DNA of 6,995 bases from Candidatus Bathyarchaeota archaeon (GTDB taxonomy: Archaea; Thermoproteota; Bathyarchaeia; Bathyarchaeales; Bathyarchaeaceae), in assembly GCA_020348365.1 (NCBI GenBank), contig CP070749.1:1016440-1023434 (forward strand), read 5' to 3'. The notes below the pieces were generated by a model. That model was given only the letters and a program-made list of their open reading frames with translations. It searched no databases and was not told the origin of the DNA. This document shows, piece after piece, positions 1 through 5,843 of this stretch. The stretch's first letter is position 1. Each line of letters opens with the position of its first letter. Position numbers and translations under genes: made by a program.

Positions 1-3
1 TAT

Positions 4-156
4 ATGTCATACAGAAGAGAGCCCAGAGAGATGCATAAGGCAACCTGTTCTGATTGCGGCGAGGAATGTGAAGTTCCATTTGAGCCTGATCCCAGCAGAC
101 CAGTCTACTGCCGAGAGTGTTGGGCGAAGAGAAGAGGCGCACGCAGAAGATACTAA
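4..156 (+). CDS. Small CxxC/CxxC zinc-ribbon protein (50 aa)
   Basis: This short basic protein carries two Cys pairs, CSDC at residues 15-18 and CREC at 36-39, separated by 17 residues. That arrangement is a single zinc ribbon. The segment between them (VPFEPDPSRPVYC) is the conserved body of a family of very small archaeal and bacterial zinc-ribbon proteins, which I recognise by pattern. The tail is rich in Arg (KRRGARRRY), which suggests binding to nucleic acid or the ribosome, but no function is assigned. I chose the ATG at 4. A second in-frame ATG at 31 (MHKATC) would give a 41-residue protein that still holds all four cysteines. The frame is open to the window edge, so a longer start upstream cannot be excluded. 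It converges on gcvT and ends about 50 nt before a T-rich tract. Confidence 0.8.
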   Translation: MSYRREPREMHKATCSDCGEECEVPFEPDPSRPVYCRECWAKRRGARRRY

Positions 157-207
157 TATCAGAATCAATGGCGGACGCGAAATATTAGAGTCTCCTTGAA
201 TAATACG

Positions 208-229
208 TTTTTTTCATGTTTTTCTTTTG
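208..229 (+). terminator. T-rich tract, probable archaeal terminator
   Basis: A run of seven T is followed, after a CATG break, by further T-rich sequence. It lies about 50 nt downstream of the small zinc-ribbon gene and overlaps the last codons of the convergent gcvT. Oligo-T tracts without strong hairpins are the usual intrinsic termination signal in archaea. The assignment rests on position and composition only. Confidence 0.45.
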
Positions 230-1350
230 TAGCCATACTCTGTAGGATCATAGAAAGGAAACTTAACGATCTCTCCATCTACAAGTTTATCTCTTATCTT
301 AATCGCAACCGTTTCACCTGTTTTCGCGTGCTCTGTAGAAACATATGCCATGGCTATTCCGCATTTTAGTACAGGAGAGAAAGTTCCGCTGGTCACACGC
401 CCTATCTTCTCATCGTTCTTCCAAACCTCATAAGCAGGTCTTGGGATTCCGCTCTTCAGCAGGTGTATTCCAACACGCTTCCTTTGTACGCCCTCCTCTT
501 TCTGCCTTAGTAGGGCATCTCTGCCGATGAAGTCTCCCTTCTCGAGTTTAACAACGAAACTCAGTCTCGCTTCTAAGGGAGAGGTTCTCTCATCGATGTC
601 GTTATCATAAAGACACATGCCAGCCTCAAGCCTCAGCGTGTCCCTTGCGCCGAGACCACAAGGTTCAATGGCATCCTCTCGACCAGCCTTTAAGATGGTG
701 TTCCACACCTTCACTGCCTTATCTGGACTAGAGATAGGAGTGTTCCAAACAAAGAGCTCAAATCCATCCTCACCTGTATATCCCGTTCTCGAGATGAAGC
801 ATCTGAATCCAGCAATTTTCGTCCAGCCACACTTGAAGCGCCCGATTCTGCTTAGATCCTCCTCGGATACTCTCTGTAGTGTACTTTCAGCCTTTGGTCC
901 CTGCACTGCAAACATGGAAACGCTGTTTGAAACGTCTTCAACTCCAGCATCATATTCCTTGGACTGCTTCAGCAACCATTCATAGTCTTTCTCTCTGTTG
1001 GTTGCGTTATAAACGAGGAGGAATTCTTCTGATTTTAGTCTGGACAGGACGAAGTCGTCTTTTATTCCCCCTTCTTTGTTGCATATTGTTGAGTAGTGCG
1101 CGGAAAGTGGCGCTAGTGATGAAACATCATTGGTTGTCGCATAATCGAGGAAGGCTTCGGCTTCGGGGCCAGTGACAACCGTTCGGCCCATGTGGGTGAT
1201 GTCGAAGATGCCTACGGTGTCGCGCACAGCCATGTGCTCTGAAATGATACCCTTAAACCACATTGGCATCTCGAATCCAGCGAATAAAGTCATGTTTGCT
1301 TCTTCGCTGTAGATCTTATGAAGGTGTGTTCTTTTTGCGGGGCGACTCAA
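214..1350 (-). CDS. gcvT: Aminomethyltransferase, glycine cleavage T protein
   Basis: This is the T protein of the glycine cleavage system. It takes the aminomethyl group from lipoyl-H protein and passes it to tetrahydrofolate, giving methylene-THF and ammonia. Numbering from the TTG at 1353, visible family motifs are FDITHMGR (50-57), GGIKDD with the catalytic acidic region (95-100), the NREKD folate-pocket segment (119-123), VQGP (150-153), TGYTGEDGFE (190-199), GLGARDTLRLEAG (233-245), and the C-terminal barrel motif GRVTSGTFSP (318-327). At about 378 residues it is full length. The start is one of two adjacent TTG codons, 1353 or 1350. A GGAGG at 1362-1358 sits 4 nt from the first and 7 nt from the second, so I prefer 1350. 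No other glycine-cleavage genes (P, H or L) are in the window. A small zinc-ribbon gene lies 50 nt upstream on the same strand. Confidence 0.96.
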   Translation of the reverse strand: MSRPAKRTHLHKIYSEEANMTLFAGFEMPMWFKGIISEHMAVRDTVGIFDITHMGRTVVTGPEAEAFLDYATTNDVSSLAPLSAHYSTICNKEGGIKDDFVLSRLKSEEFLLVYNATNREKDYEWLLKQSKEYDAGVEDVSNSVSMFAVQGPKAESTLQRVSEEDLSRIGRFKCGWTKIAGFRCFISRTGYTGEDGFELFVWNTPISSPDKAVKVWNTILKAGREDAIEPCGLGARDTLRLEAGMCLYDNDIDERTSPLEARLSFVVKLEKGDFIGRDALLRQKEEGVQRKRVGIHLLKSGIPRPAYEVWKNDEKIGRVTSGTFSPVLKCGIAMAYVSTEHAKTGETVAIKIRDKLVDGEIVKFPFYDPTEYGYKRKT

Positions 1351-1357
1351 CAAAAAA

Positions 1358-1362
1358 CCTCC
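1358..1362 (-). promoter_or_regulatory. SD site of gcvT that decides between two TTG starts
   Basis: GGAGG on the minus strand, followed by TTTT and then TTG TTG. The 7-nt spacing to the second TTG (1350-1348) is better than the 4 nt to the first. No ATG or GTG lies nearby in frame. Confidence 0.7.
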
Positions 1363-1387
1363 ACGAAGGAATGTGGGATTTCAAGGA

Positions 1388-1397
1388 TGATTTAAGC
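1388..1397 (-). promoter_or_regulatory. Possible weak TATA box for gcvT
   Basis: The minus strand reads GCTTAAATCA in the 50-nt gap before gcvT. A transcript starting about 25 nt downstream (near 1369) would begin just before the GGAGG site. This could give gcvT its own promoter besides read-through from the upstream zinc-ribbon gene. It is a weak match and an inference only. Confidence 0.25.
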
Positions 1398-1403
1398 AAA
1401 TGG

Positions 1404-1568
1404 TTACTCAGCAGGTTTAACATCGACGTTTTCTGGGGTGAACGTTAATTTCTTGCTGCATGATGGGCATCTGCCATCGTATTGCTGCATAATTTCGTCT
1501 GGAGACTTCAGGTCTAGGTCCTCGTAAAGAACAAAGCCGCAATCCTGACAGACAACTTTCTGAGGCAA
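1404..1568 (-). CDS. Small zinc-ribbon protein, 54 aa, unknown function
   Basis: Translated from the TTG at 1568, this is a 54-residue acidic protein with CQDC at residues 7-10 and CPSC at 34-37, a typical four-Cys zinc ribbon. After the first knuckle it has the hydrophobic GFVLYEDLDL stretch, and it ends in VDVKPAE. The start is well supported: AGGATGTGAT (1581-1572), one mismatch from the full archaeal SD AGGAGGTGAT, ends 3 nt before the TTG. The first in-frame ATG lies inside the protein, after the first Cys pair, so an ATG-only search would miss or truncate the gene. It lies 50 nt upstream of gcvT on the same strand and diverges from topA. I do not recognise a named family. Such mini zinc ribbons are often nucleic-acid or protein-binding adaptors. 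Confidence 0.78.
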   Translation of the reverse strand: MPQKVVCQDCGFVLYEDLDLKSPDEIMQQYDGRCPSCSKKLTFTPENVDVKPAE

Positions 1569-1571
1569 GAA

Positions 1572-1581
1572 ATCACATCCT
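1572..1581 (-). promoter_or_regulatory. Near-perfect SD for the 54-aa zinc-ribbon gene
   Basis: AGGATGTGAT on the minus strand matches nine of ten bases of the complement of the 16S 3' end. Its spacing to the TTG at 1568 is as expected, so it supports that codon as the start. Confidence 0.7.
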
Positions 1582-1612
1582 GTAACAGGCGCCAGAAACC
1601 AAAGGTCGCAAA

Positions 1613-1623
1613 CTATTTATAAC
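1613..1623. promoter_or_regulatory. Shared divergent TATA element (topA / zinc ribbon)
   Basis: The plus strand reads CTATTTATAAC and the minus strand GTTATAAATAG, so the same box resembles an archaeal TATA box in both directions. Its centre is about 44 nt from the topA ATG and about 50 nt from the zinc-ribbon TTG. With a start point about 25 nt downstream, each gene would get a short leader. This is the only AT-rich block in the 93-nt intergenic region. Confidence 0.6.
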
Positions 1624-1625
1624 TT

Positions 1626-1635
1626 ACGTATACGT
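1626..1635. promoter_or_regulatory. Perfect 10-bp palindrome beside the TATA element
   Basis: ACGTATACGT is an exact inverted repeat. It sits between the TATA element and the expected topA transcription start, and just upstream of the TATA element as read by the divergent gene. That is a suitable place for a dimeric regulator, but no second copy was noticed and no regulator is known, so the operator role is a guess. Confidence 0.3.
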
Positions 1636-1661
1636 CTGAAAGGAGAAACGGAAGATTCCAG

Positions 1662-3776
1662 ATGGAAAAGTACACATTAATAATCACCGAGAAACCTGAT
1701 GCCGCAAGAAGAATTGCCACAGCCCTAGATTCTGAAGGGAAGCCTGAAAAGGTTGAGGATAATGATGTTCCCTACTTCCTAGCTAATCGAGACAGAGAAC
1801 TCGTTGTCGTGCCCGCTCTTGGGCATCTCTACACATTAGTTCAGGACAGGGGCCGAAGAAATTTCTATCCCGTCTTCAACTTCAAGTGGGCACCGAGATA
1901 CAAAGCAGAAAGAGGCGCAAAAAAGACACGAGCATGGGTCAAGATCTTCTCAAAACTCTCCGAAGACGCCGATGATTTCATAGCCGCCTGCGACTACGAC
2001 ATAGAAGGAAGCCTCATCGGCTACTGTCTATTGAAATATGCTTGCAAAGACAAGGAAGATGTTGCGAAGAGGATGAAGTTCTCCACGCTCACGAAAAGCG
2101 AGCTAGAGCAGGCATACGAGGAACCTCTTCCTCACCTCGACTTTGCTCTAATAGAGGCTGGGAGAACTAGGCATGAGGTGGACTGGCTTTATGGCGTGAA
2201 CCTGTCTCGAGCGCTGACTCTCTCTGCAAAGAGATGGAGTGGAAAATATGCTACACTGAGCACTGGGAGAGTGCAGGGACCCACCCTCAGATTTCTGGTC
2301 AAAAGAGAACGGGCAATTAGATCTTTTGTTCCTAAGCCGTACTGGAGCATAAATGCTGAAGTTAAGATAAAAGGGTCTGCCTATGAAGTTGAGTATGAAA
2401 AGAAGAAGGTTGGGCGAAAGGCGGAAGCAGACAAGGTTGTGCAGGACTGCAAAGGAAAGACCGGCAAGATAGAGAGCATCACTGTCAGGAAATACCGACA
2501 GAAACCCCCGATACCCTTCGACTTGGGTGGACTACAGTCAGAAGCTTATAGTCTCTTCGGATACACCCCAAGGCGAACCTCGGGCATAGCCCAAAGACTA
2601 TACCTTGAAGCATTGATTTCCTACCCGAGGACAAGCAGTCAGAAGCTGCCACCAGCAATCAACTATAGAGCCATACTCAAAGCTCTAAGCAAAAAAGCGG
2701 CATACAAGAGACTCGCATCCAAACTCCTCAAAAAGGCTCTACTCAAACCGAGGGCAGGGAAAAAGGAAGACTCTGCACATCCCGCAGTCTATCCAACAGG
2801 TAACCTACCAGAGCGGGCATTGAGCAATCAGGAGAAGAACATCTGGGATTTGATTGTGAGACGTTTCATGGCAGTTTTTGGAGAACCAGCAGTCAAGCAG
2901 AGTATGAAAGCCACCATTCTGTTAAGCGGCTATCACTTCTATCTGCGAGGCAGACGAGTCTTGAAGGAAGGCTGGATGAAATTCTATGAACCATACATAA
3001 GAACTGAAGATGTGCTTCTGCCCCAGATAGACGAAGGAGAGACCGTTGAGCCTAAACGAATAATACGAGAGGATAGATTCACCAGCCCCCCACCTCGCTA
3101 CAACCCAAGTAGCCTTCTGAAGAAGATGGAAGAAGAAGGCATTGGAACAAAAGCCACTAGAGCAGACATCATCCAAACCCTCTATGAAAGAAAATACGTG
3201 AGAGACCAGAGAATCGAAGTCACCGCCCTCGGATTCGATATAGTTGAAATCCTGCGTAAACACTGCGCCCGAGTGATATCAGTGAAATTCACTCGAGAAC
3301 TTGAGGAGAAGATGGAACAAGTACAAACAGGTAGCGAGAGTAGAGAGGACGCACTTGTAGAAGCTGTTGATCTGCTGAAACCCATGCTAGAGGAGCTGAA
3401 AAAGCGAGAGGAGGCACTGGGTGAAGAGCTAAGTGAGGCCGTGAAGAAGGCCAGAATGGAAGAGCGCATCATCGGTAGCTGCCCAAGCTGTGGGACAGGA
3501 AAACTGATAATATTATATTCTAGAAAAACCCGAAAACGATTCATCGGCTGCACAAATTATTTCAAGGGCGCCTGCAAAACCTCTTTCCCCCTCCCGCAAA
3601 AAGGAACAGTGAAGTCGCTGAGAAGCGAATGCACAGCCTGTAGGTGGCCACTAGTAGAAGTGCGGATTAAACGCGGAAGACCTTGGAGGCTATGCTTCAA
3701 TCCAGACTGCCCAAGAAAAGAAGAGAGGAAGAAATATGGTAAAATGCAAAATCTGCGAAAGAGACGCAGCAAATGA
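1662..3776 (+). CDS. topA: DNA topoisomerase I, archaeal type IA
   Basis: A type IA topoisomerase that nicks one DNA strand through a 5'-phosphotyrosine link and relaxes negative supercoils. The N-terminal Toprim domain has the catalytic Glu in TEKPDAA (E10), ALGHLY (52-57) and the metal-binding DYDIEG (D111, D113, E115). The active-site motif ALISYPRTS gives the nucleophile Tyr321 with Arg323 next to it. EGIGTKATRADIIQTLYERKY, further on, is the typical helix-rich domain IV/II signature. The C terminus carries two four-Cys zinc ribbons: C607/C610/C630/C638 and C657/C660/C678/C683. It then ends in a very basic tail. The 704-residue length fits archaeal TopA, and there is no helicase domain, so it is not reverse gyrase. 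The ATG at 1662 has only weak SD-like purines (GGAAGA at 1650) before it, with no alternative in-frame start upstream. Its last 41 nt overlap the next gene. Confidence 0.97.
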   Translation: MEKYTLIITEKPDAARRIATALDSEGKPEKVEDNDVPYFLANRDRELVVVPALGHLYTLVQDRGRRNFYPVFNFKWAPRYKAERGAKKTRAWVKIFSKLSEDADDFIAACDYDIEGSLIGYCLLKYACKDKEDVAKRMKFSTLTKSELEQAYEEPLPHLDFALIEAGRTRHEVDWLYGVNLSRALTLSAKRWSGKYATLSTGRVQGPTLRFLVKRERAIRSFVPKPYWSINAEVKIKGSAYEVEYEKKKVGRKAEADKVVQDCKGKTGKIESITVRKYRQKPPIPFDLGGLQSEAYSLFGYTPRRTSGIAQRLYLEALISYPRTSSQKLPPAINYRAILKALSKKAAYKRLASKLLKKALLKPRAGKKEDSAHPAVYPTGNLPERALSNQEKNIWDLIVRRFMAVFGEPAVKQSMKATILLSGYHFYLRGRRVLKEGWMKFYEPYIRTEDVLLPQIDEGETVEPKRIIREDRFTSPPPRYNPSSLLKKMEEEGIGTKATRADIIQTLYERKYVRDQRIEVTALGFDIVEILRKHCARVISVKFTRELEEKMEQVQTGSESREDALVEAVDLLKPMLEELKKREEALGEELSEAVKKARMEERIIGSCPSCGTGKLIILYSRKTRKRFIGCTNYFKGACKTSFPLPQKGTVKSLRSECTACRWPLVEVRIKRGRPWRLCFNPDCPRKEERKKYGKMQNLRKRRSK

Positions 3777-3948
3777 ATACTGCGAGCTTCATGAAAAGGT
3801 GCATGGAAACGTGGTTCAGACATATGAGAATTGGAAAGGGGCTATGAACATTTCATGGAAGGAATATTTAAATGAGGTCGCGGAGAATCCCTATACGGGT
3901 TCTTGGGCAAAGGAAGTGGCGAGGCATCTAGGCACGAAAGAGGGTTGA
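3736..3948 (+). CDS. Conserved small zinc-binding protein, 70 aa, in topA operon
   Basis: The N terminus has C4-x2-C7-x8-C16-x2-H19 (CKIC, CELH), a small treble-clef-like zinc knuckle. It is followed by a predicted helical region (VVQTYENWKGAM, ISWKEYLNEV) and the motif NPYTGSWAKEVARHL. I recognise the combination of knuckle, W-K-x-A, SWKEYL and NPYTG-WAKEVA as a small uncharacterised archaeal family, so I take this as a real gene. No biochemical role is known to me. It starts 41 nt inside topA in another frame, with purine-rich GAGGAAG just before the ATG. It ends in TGATG, overlapping the following membrane-protein start. The tight packing implies one mRNA and translational coupling with topA. 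Confidence 0.85.
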   Translation: MVKCKICERDAANEYCELHEKVHGNVVQTYENWKGAMNISWKEYLNEVAENPYTGSWAKEVARHLGTKEG

Positions 3949-4367
3949 TGATTATGACCGGTCTGACGAGAAGACTTTCTTCTATTGTTTATTACATTCA
4001 GAAGCTCTATTGGAAAATGATCACGGCAAAGCCCTCCCTCTTCCTCATCGCTATCATAGCAGTCGCAGCCTCCATCTTCTTCCTAGGAGGTGGACTCTAC
4101 GACCTCTTGGAAAAACCTCTTGTTGCGGCCTTTGCCGCTGGGGGGAGGATCATCTTCTACTATCCCTACGGGATCAATGAGCAATTTGTGGCTGAAAGCC
4201 TGTTTGCCATGATCATATACGCCATAGCAGTTGTGGGATTACTTATGACTTACGAGAGCACGAAATATGCCTATAGACCTCGGCAAGCATTCATGTTACT
4301 ATTGATTGGGTGCACTTTTGTCTTTGTCGCGTATGTCCTCATCGAATTTCTGTTGCTTGCGCGATGA
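3948..4367 (+). CDS. Three-helix membrane protein, Ost3/Ost6 (TUSC3/MAGT1)-like OST subunit
   Basis: A 139-residue membrane protein with a basic N-terminal segment and three hydrophobic helices at about 31-49, 83-101 and 113-135. Before and into helix 2 is the motif QFVAES (79-84). From memory of the family, the same hexapeptide stands at the equivalent position of human TUSC3 and MAGT1, the Ost3/Ost6 subunit of oligosaccharyltransferase. The segment after helix 1 (GGLYDLLEKP) and the glycine/aromatic loop before QFVAES also line up with that family. The lumenal thioredoxin domain with its CxxC and the first of the four eukaryotic helices are absent, and there is no signal peptide. The likely role is to assist Stt3/AglB in N-glycosylation at the cell membrane. 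The start is ATG 3948, sharing TGATG with the upstream stop; an ATG at 3954 is possible. A longer frame from 3903 would only recode the upstream gene. Confidence 0.75.
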   Translation: MIMTGLTRRLSSIVYYIQKLYWKMITAKPSLFLIAIIAVAASIFFLGGGLYDLLEKPLVAAFAAGGRIIFYYPYGINEQFVAESLFAMIIYAIAVVGLLMTYESTKYAYRPRQAFMLLLIGCTFVFVAYVLIEFLLLAR

Positions 4368-4444
4368 GGGTGGAAGGCGAATTACCGACAGAAAGCTTTC
4401 TACCTTTCATCAAAAATGCGCTCATCTACCTAGCTGTTAGTTGA
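4364..4444 (+). CDS. Doubtful 26-residue ORF overlapping the Ost3/6-like stop
   Basis: An ATG shares ATGA with the stop codon of the Ost3/6-like gene and opens a 26-codon frame: an acidic N-terminal half, then a short hydrophobic stretch (FLPFIKNALIYLAVS). The stop-start overlap would permit translational coupling, but there is no clear SD, the hydrophobic stretch is short for a membrane helix, and frames of this size occur by chance. It is listed because it is the only candidate coding content in the convergent gap. Confidence 0.12.
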   Translation: MRVEGELPTESFLPFIKNALIYLAVS

Positions 4445-4460
4445 AAGAGGGCTTGCCTAG

Positions 4461-4500
4461 ATGGGTCCTGTAACTCATACACGTGACAGGCTATGGGTCC
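4461..4500. repeat. Weak hairpin flanked by an 8-bp direct repeat between convergent genes
   Basis: ATGGGTCC occurs at 4461-4468 and 4493-4500. Between them CCTGT (4467-4471) can pair with ACAGG (4486-4490) over a 14-nt loop, and an inner AC/GT pair can form past a mismatch. The rest of 4368-4506 shows no tRNA, no convincing sRNA and no strong T tract. The hairpin may help end one of the two convergent transcripts, but it is weak. Confidence 0.25.
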
Positions 4501-4506
4501 CGACGC

Positions 4507-5016
4507 TCACCACCACTCTCTCTTAAAACCAAGGAGATACGCGGAGAAATTTGTTAGAAGATGAATGGGCGGTGTTATGACGATAACGATTAAGGTAATG
4601 AGTGGAGAGGGCAGTTGGCCTATTATTAGGGAGAAGAGAAGGGCTCCCGCAACGAAGTCAAGCTGATCTACCAAAGGGAGCGGAGACCCTGGGGGAATGT
4701 TTAGTCGTCGCTTGATGAAGGAGTCTGCTAGATCACCCAGCAACGCCCCCAGTGATAGGGTAAGTCCTAGGAAGGGACTTGGAGAAAAGGGAATAATCGA
4801 AAGAAAAGGAGAGCTATGAAAGGTTACAAACAAGACTTGCTCAGCAAAGCCTACTGAAGTTCCGATTATCATGCCTGCAAGAAACCCACGGAAGGTCTTG
4901 TGTGAACCAAAGATAGGCTTCCCGTCCAAGAACTTTCCCCCTCCATCGATAGTGCGTCCACCGCCGAAGATTACTGGCATTCCATTTGCGCAGTAAGCAG
5001 GAAATATAAAGATCAA
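4507..5016 (-). CDS. carS: CDP-archaeol synthase
   Basis: An integral membrane cytidylyltransferase that uses CTP and digeranylgeranylglyceryl phosphate to make CDP-activated archaeol, the precursor of archaeal phospholipid head groups. Family motifs, numbered from the TTG at 5016, are PAYCANGMPVIFGGG (6-20), DGKPIFGSHKTFRG (31-44), GDLADSFIKRR (94-104) and PLVDQLDF (114-121). Hydrophobic stretches predict about five membrane segments. The TTG at 5016 is the only standard start codon, but it leaves almost nothing before PAY. The frame stays open upstream to 5070, and VDVFHALIFIFPAY looks like the missing first helix. A strong SD lies at 5063-5056, so the true start is probably near 5049, possibly a non-standard codon (ACG). 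The gene follows radB closely on the same strand. Confidence 0.95.
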   Translation of the reverse strand: MIFIFPAYCANGMPVIFGGGRTIDGGGKFLDGKPIFGSHKTFRGFLAGMIIGTSVGFAEQVLFVTFHSSPFLSIIPFSPSPFLGLTLSLGALLGDLADSFIKRRLNIPPGSPLPLVDQLDFVAGALLFSLIIGQLPSPLITLIVIVITPPIHLLTNFSAYLLGFKREWW

Positions 5017-5053
5017 AGCATGAAAAACATCGACGATGGTTACTGACGTCTTG

Positions 5054-5770
5054 CTATCCCTCCGTTTTGGCTAGAATGTCGCTTTTGCAGTCGCGGATGC
5101 CCGTTCTATTGATAGTAAGATAGCAGCTCATGTGCCTTTTCCTCATTGGATGCTTCTCTAGATTAGCCTTTATGATACGCGTTTGACCAGTGGGCCTCAA
5201 ACCAAGCACAACCTTCGACCAGAACTTCAAAACCCGCGTAGCCACGGGCTCCACCTCCACTCTGTCTCTTAGGAAAACGCTTCGAACCTGACTTGTGATG
5301 AGTGTCGCCACCCTGCAGCTTGTTGAGACTTCGGACAAGTGGGCAATTTGCCTATTCAATTCTCTGTTTATCTCAAATGTGTCTTTTGCATCTCCAAGCT
5401 TGATTCGATATAGAGATGTGATTGTGTCGATAACCAGCAATCCAACATTTTTCGTCATGTACTTCTCTAAATGATCCAGAGCTTGCATTTGGTCTTGAAA
5501 TGTGGCAGGCTTGATCAGTACTATGAGGGGAGAAATCATTTCGTAATCCTTATGGGCTATCTGTGTGAACCTTCTTGAGGAGAACGTGCCGTCCGAATCA
5601 ATAAATATCGACTTTAGTCCTGTTCTGGCGCAGTTGACAGCGCACTGAATAGCAAGGGAGGACTTACCAGTCTCCGCTTCTCCATAAACTAGTGATATCC
5701 CATCGTTGGGAAGTCCTCCTCCGAGCAGCCTATCAAGCGAAGGACAGCCAGTTGAAATCCTACGCTGCAA
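5054..5770 (-). CDS. radB: RadB, RecA-superfamily recombinase paralogue
   Basis: A RecA/RadA-like ATPase core without the N-terminal helix-hairpin-helix domain of RadA. It has the ISTGCPSLDRLLGGGL entry motif, Walker A GEAETGKSS (33-41, numbered from the GTG at 5779) and Walker B GLLVIDTI (113-120). These are followed by a loop with ITSQVRS and the C-terminal strand pattern ANLEKHPMRKRHMSCYLTI. Length near 240 residues matches RadB, an accessory factor in archaeal recombination that binds RadA and the Hjc resolvase in other archaea. KaiC-like ATPases are the alternative, but the single short domain and the C-terminal pattern favour RadB. Start choice: GTG at 5779 or TTG at 5770. GAGGTG lies just before the TTG, at short spacing, and the TTG gives a protein of 238 residues. 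It is followed by carS and diverges from the RuvC-like gene. Confidence 0.88.
   Translation of the reverse strand: MQRRISTGCPSLDRLLGGGLPNDGISLVYGEAETGKSSLAIQCAVNCARTGLKSIFIDSDGTFSSRRFTQIAHKDYEMISPLIVLIKPATFQDQMQALDHLEKYMTKNVGLLVIDTITSLYRIKLGDAKDTFEINRELNRQIAHLSEVSTSCRVATLITSQVRSVFLRDRVEVEPVATRVLKFWSKVVLGLRPTGQTRIIKANLEKHPMRKRHMSCYLTINRTGIRDCKSDILAKTEG
5056..5063 (-). promoter_or_regulatory. Strong SD for carS inside the end of radB
   Basis: GGAGGGAT on the minus strand overlaps the last radB codons and stop. The next 9 nt lead to ACG (5049-5047), in frame with carS. No ATG, GTG or TTG occurs within 5-12 nt in that frame. The site implies that carS is translated from just after the radB stop rather than from the TTG about 40 nt further on. 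Confidence 0.55.
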
Positions 5771-5800
5771 GCACCTCACTTCAAAGCGGATATTAAGCCC

Positions 5801-5815
5801 AAAGTTAATAATTTT
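5801..5815. promoter_or_regulatory. Divergent AT-rich promoter element (radB / RuvC-like gene)
   Basis: AAAGTTAATAATTTT reads as a TATA-like box on both strands (TTAATAA / TTATTAA). Its centre is about 41 nt from the TTG at 5849 and 38 nt from the TTG at 5770. Start points about 25 nt away on either side would leave short leaders carrying the SD sites. A second candidate for radB, CTTAATATC on the minus strand (5797-5789), would give a nearly leaderless message. Confidence 0.45.
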
Positions 5816-5836
5816 GTCCTCCTACTAGACCCAGAA

Positions 5837-5843
5837 GAGGTGA
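5837..5843 (+). promoter_or_regulatory. SD that places the RuvC-like start at TTG 5849
   Basis: GAGGTGA is a strong match to the complement of the 16S 3' end. Its GAGG core lies 8 nt before TTG 5849, while the longest frame's GTG (5840) overlaps the SD itself and is therefore unlikely. Confidence 0.7.

Noticed and set aside
617..985. Plus-strand frames opposite gcvT (also 345-530, 879-1175 and 1263-1448)
   Set aside because: All are antisense shadows of a full-length gcvT with intact motifs, and none shows a family pattern.
3182..3553. Minus-strand frames opposite topA (also 2922-3263 and 3557-3823)
   Set aside because: Low-complexity Ser/Phe-rich translations are the mirror of Glu/Lys-rich topA codons. 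topA is certain on the other strand.
1662..3776. Reverse gyrase or bacterial-type TopA
   Set aside because: There is no N-terminal helicase domain. The DYDIEG Toprim form and overall layout match archaeal topoisomerase I.
3903..3947. 15-codon N-terminal extension of the Ost3/6-like protein
   Set aside because: It would recode the conserved C terminus of the upstream 70-residue gene and adds no hydrophobic or conserved feature. The TGATG overlap start at 3948 is more natural.
4368..4506. Possible tRNA or C/D-box sRNA in the convergent gap
   Set aside because: No T-arm GGTTCRA pattern, acceptor stem or correctly spaced C and D boxes could be found on either strand.
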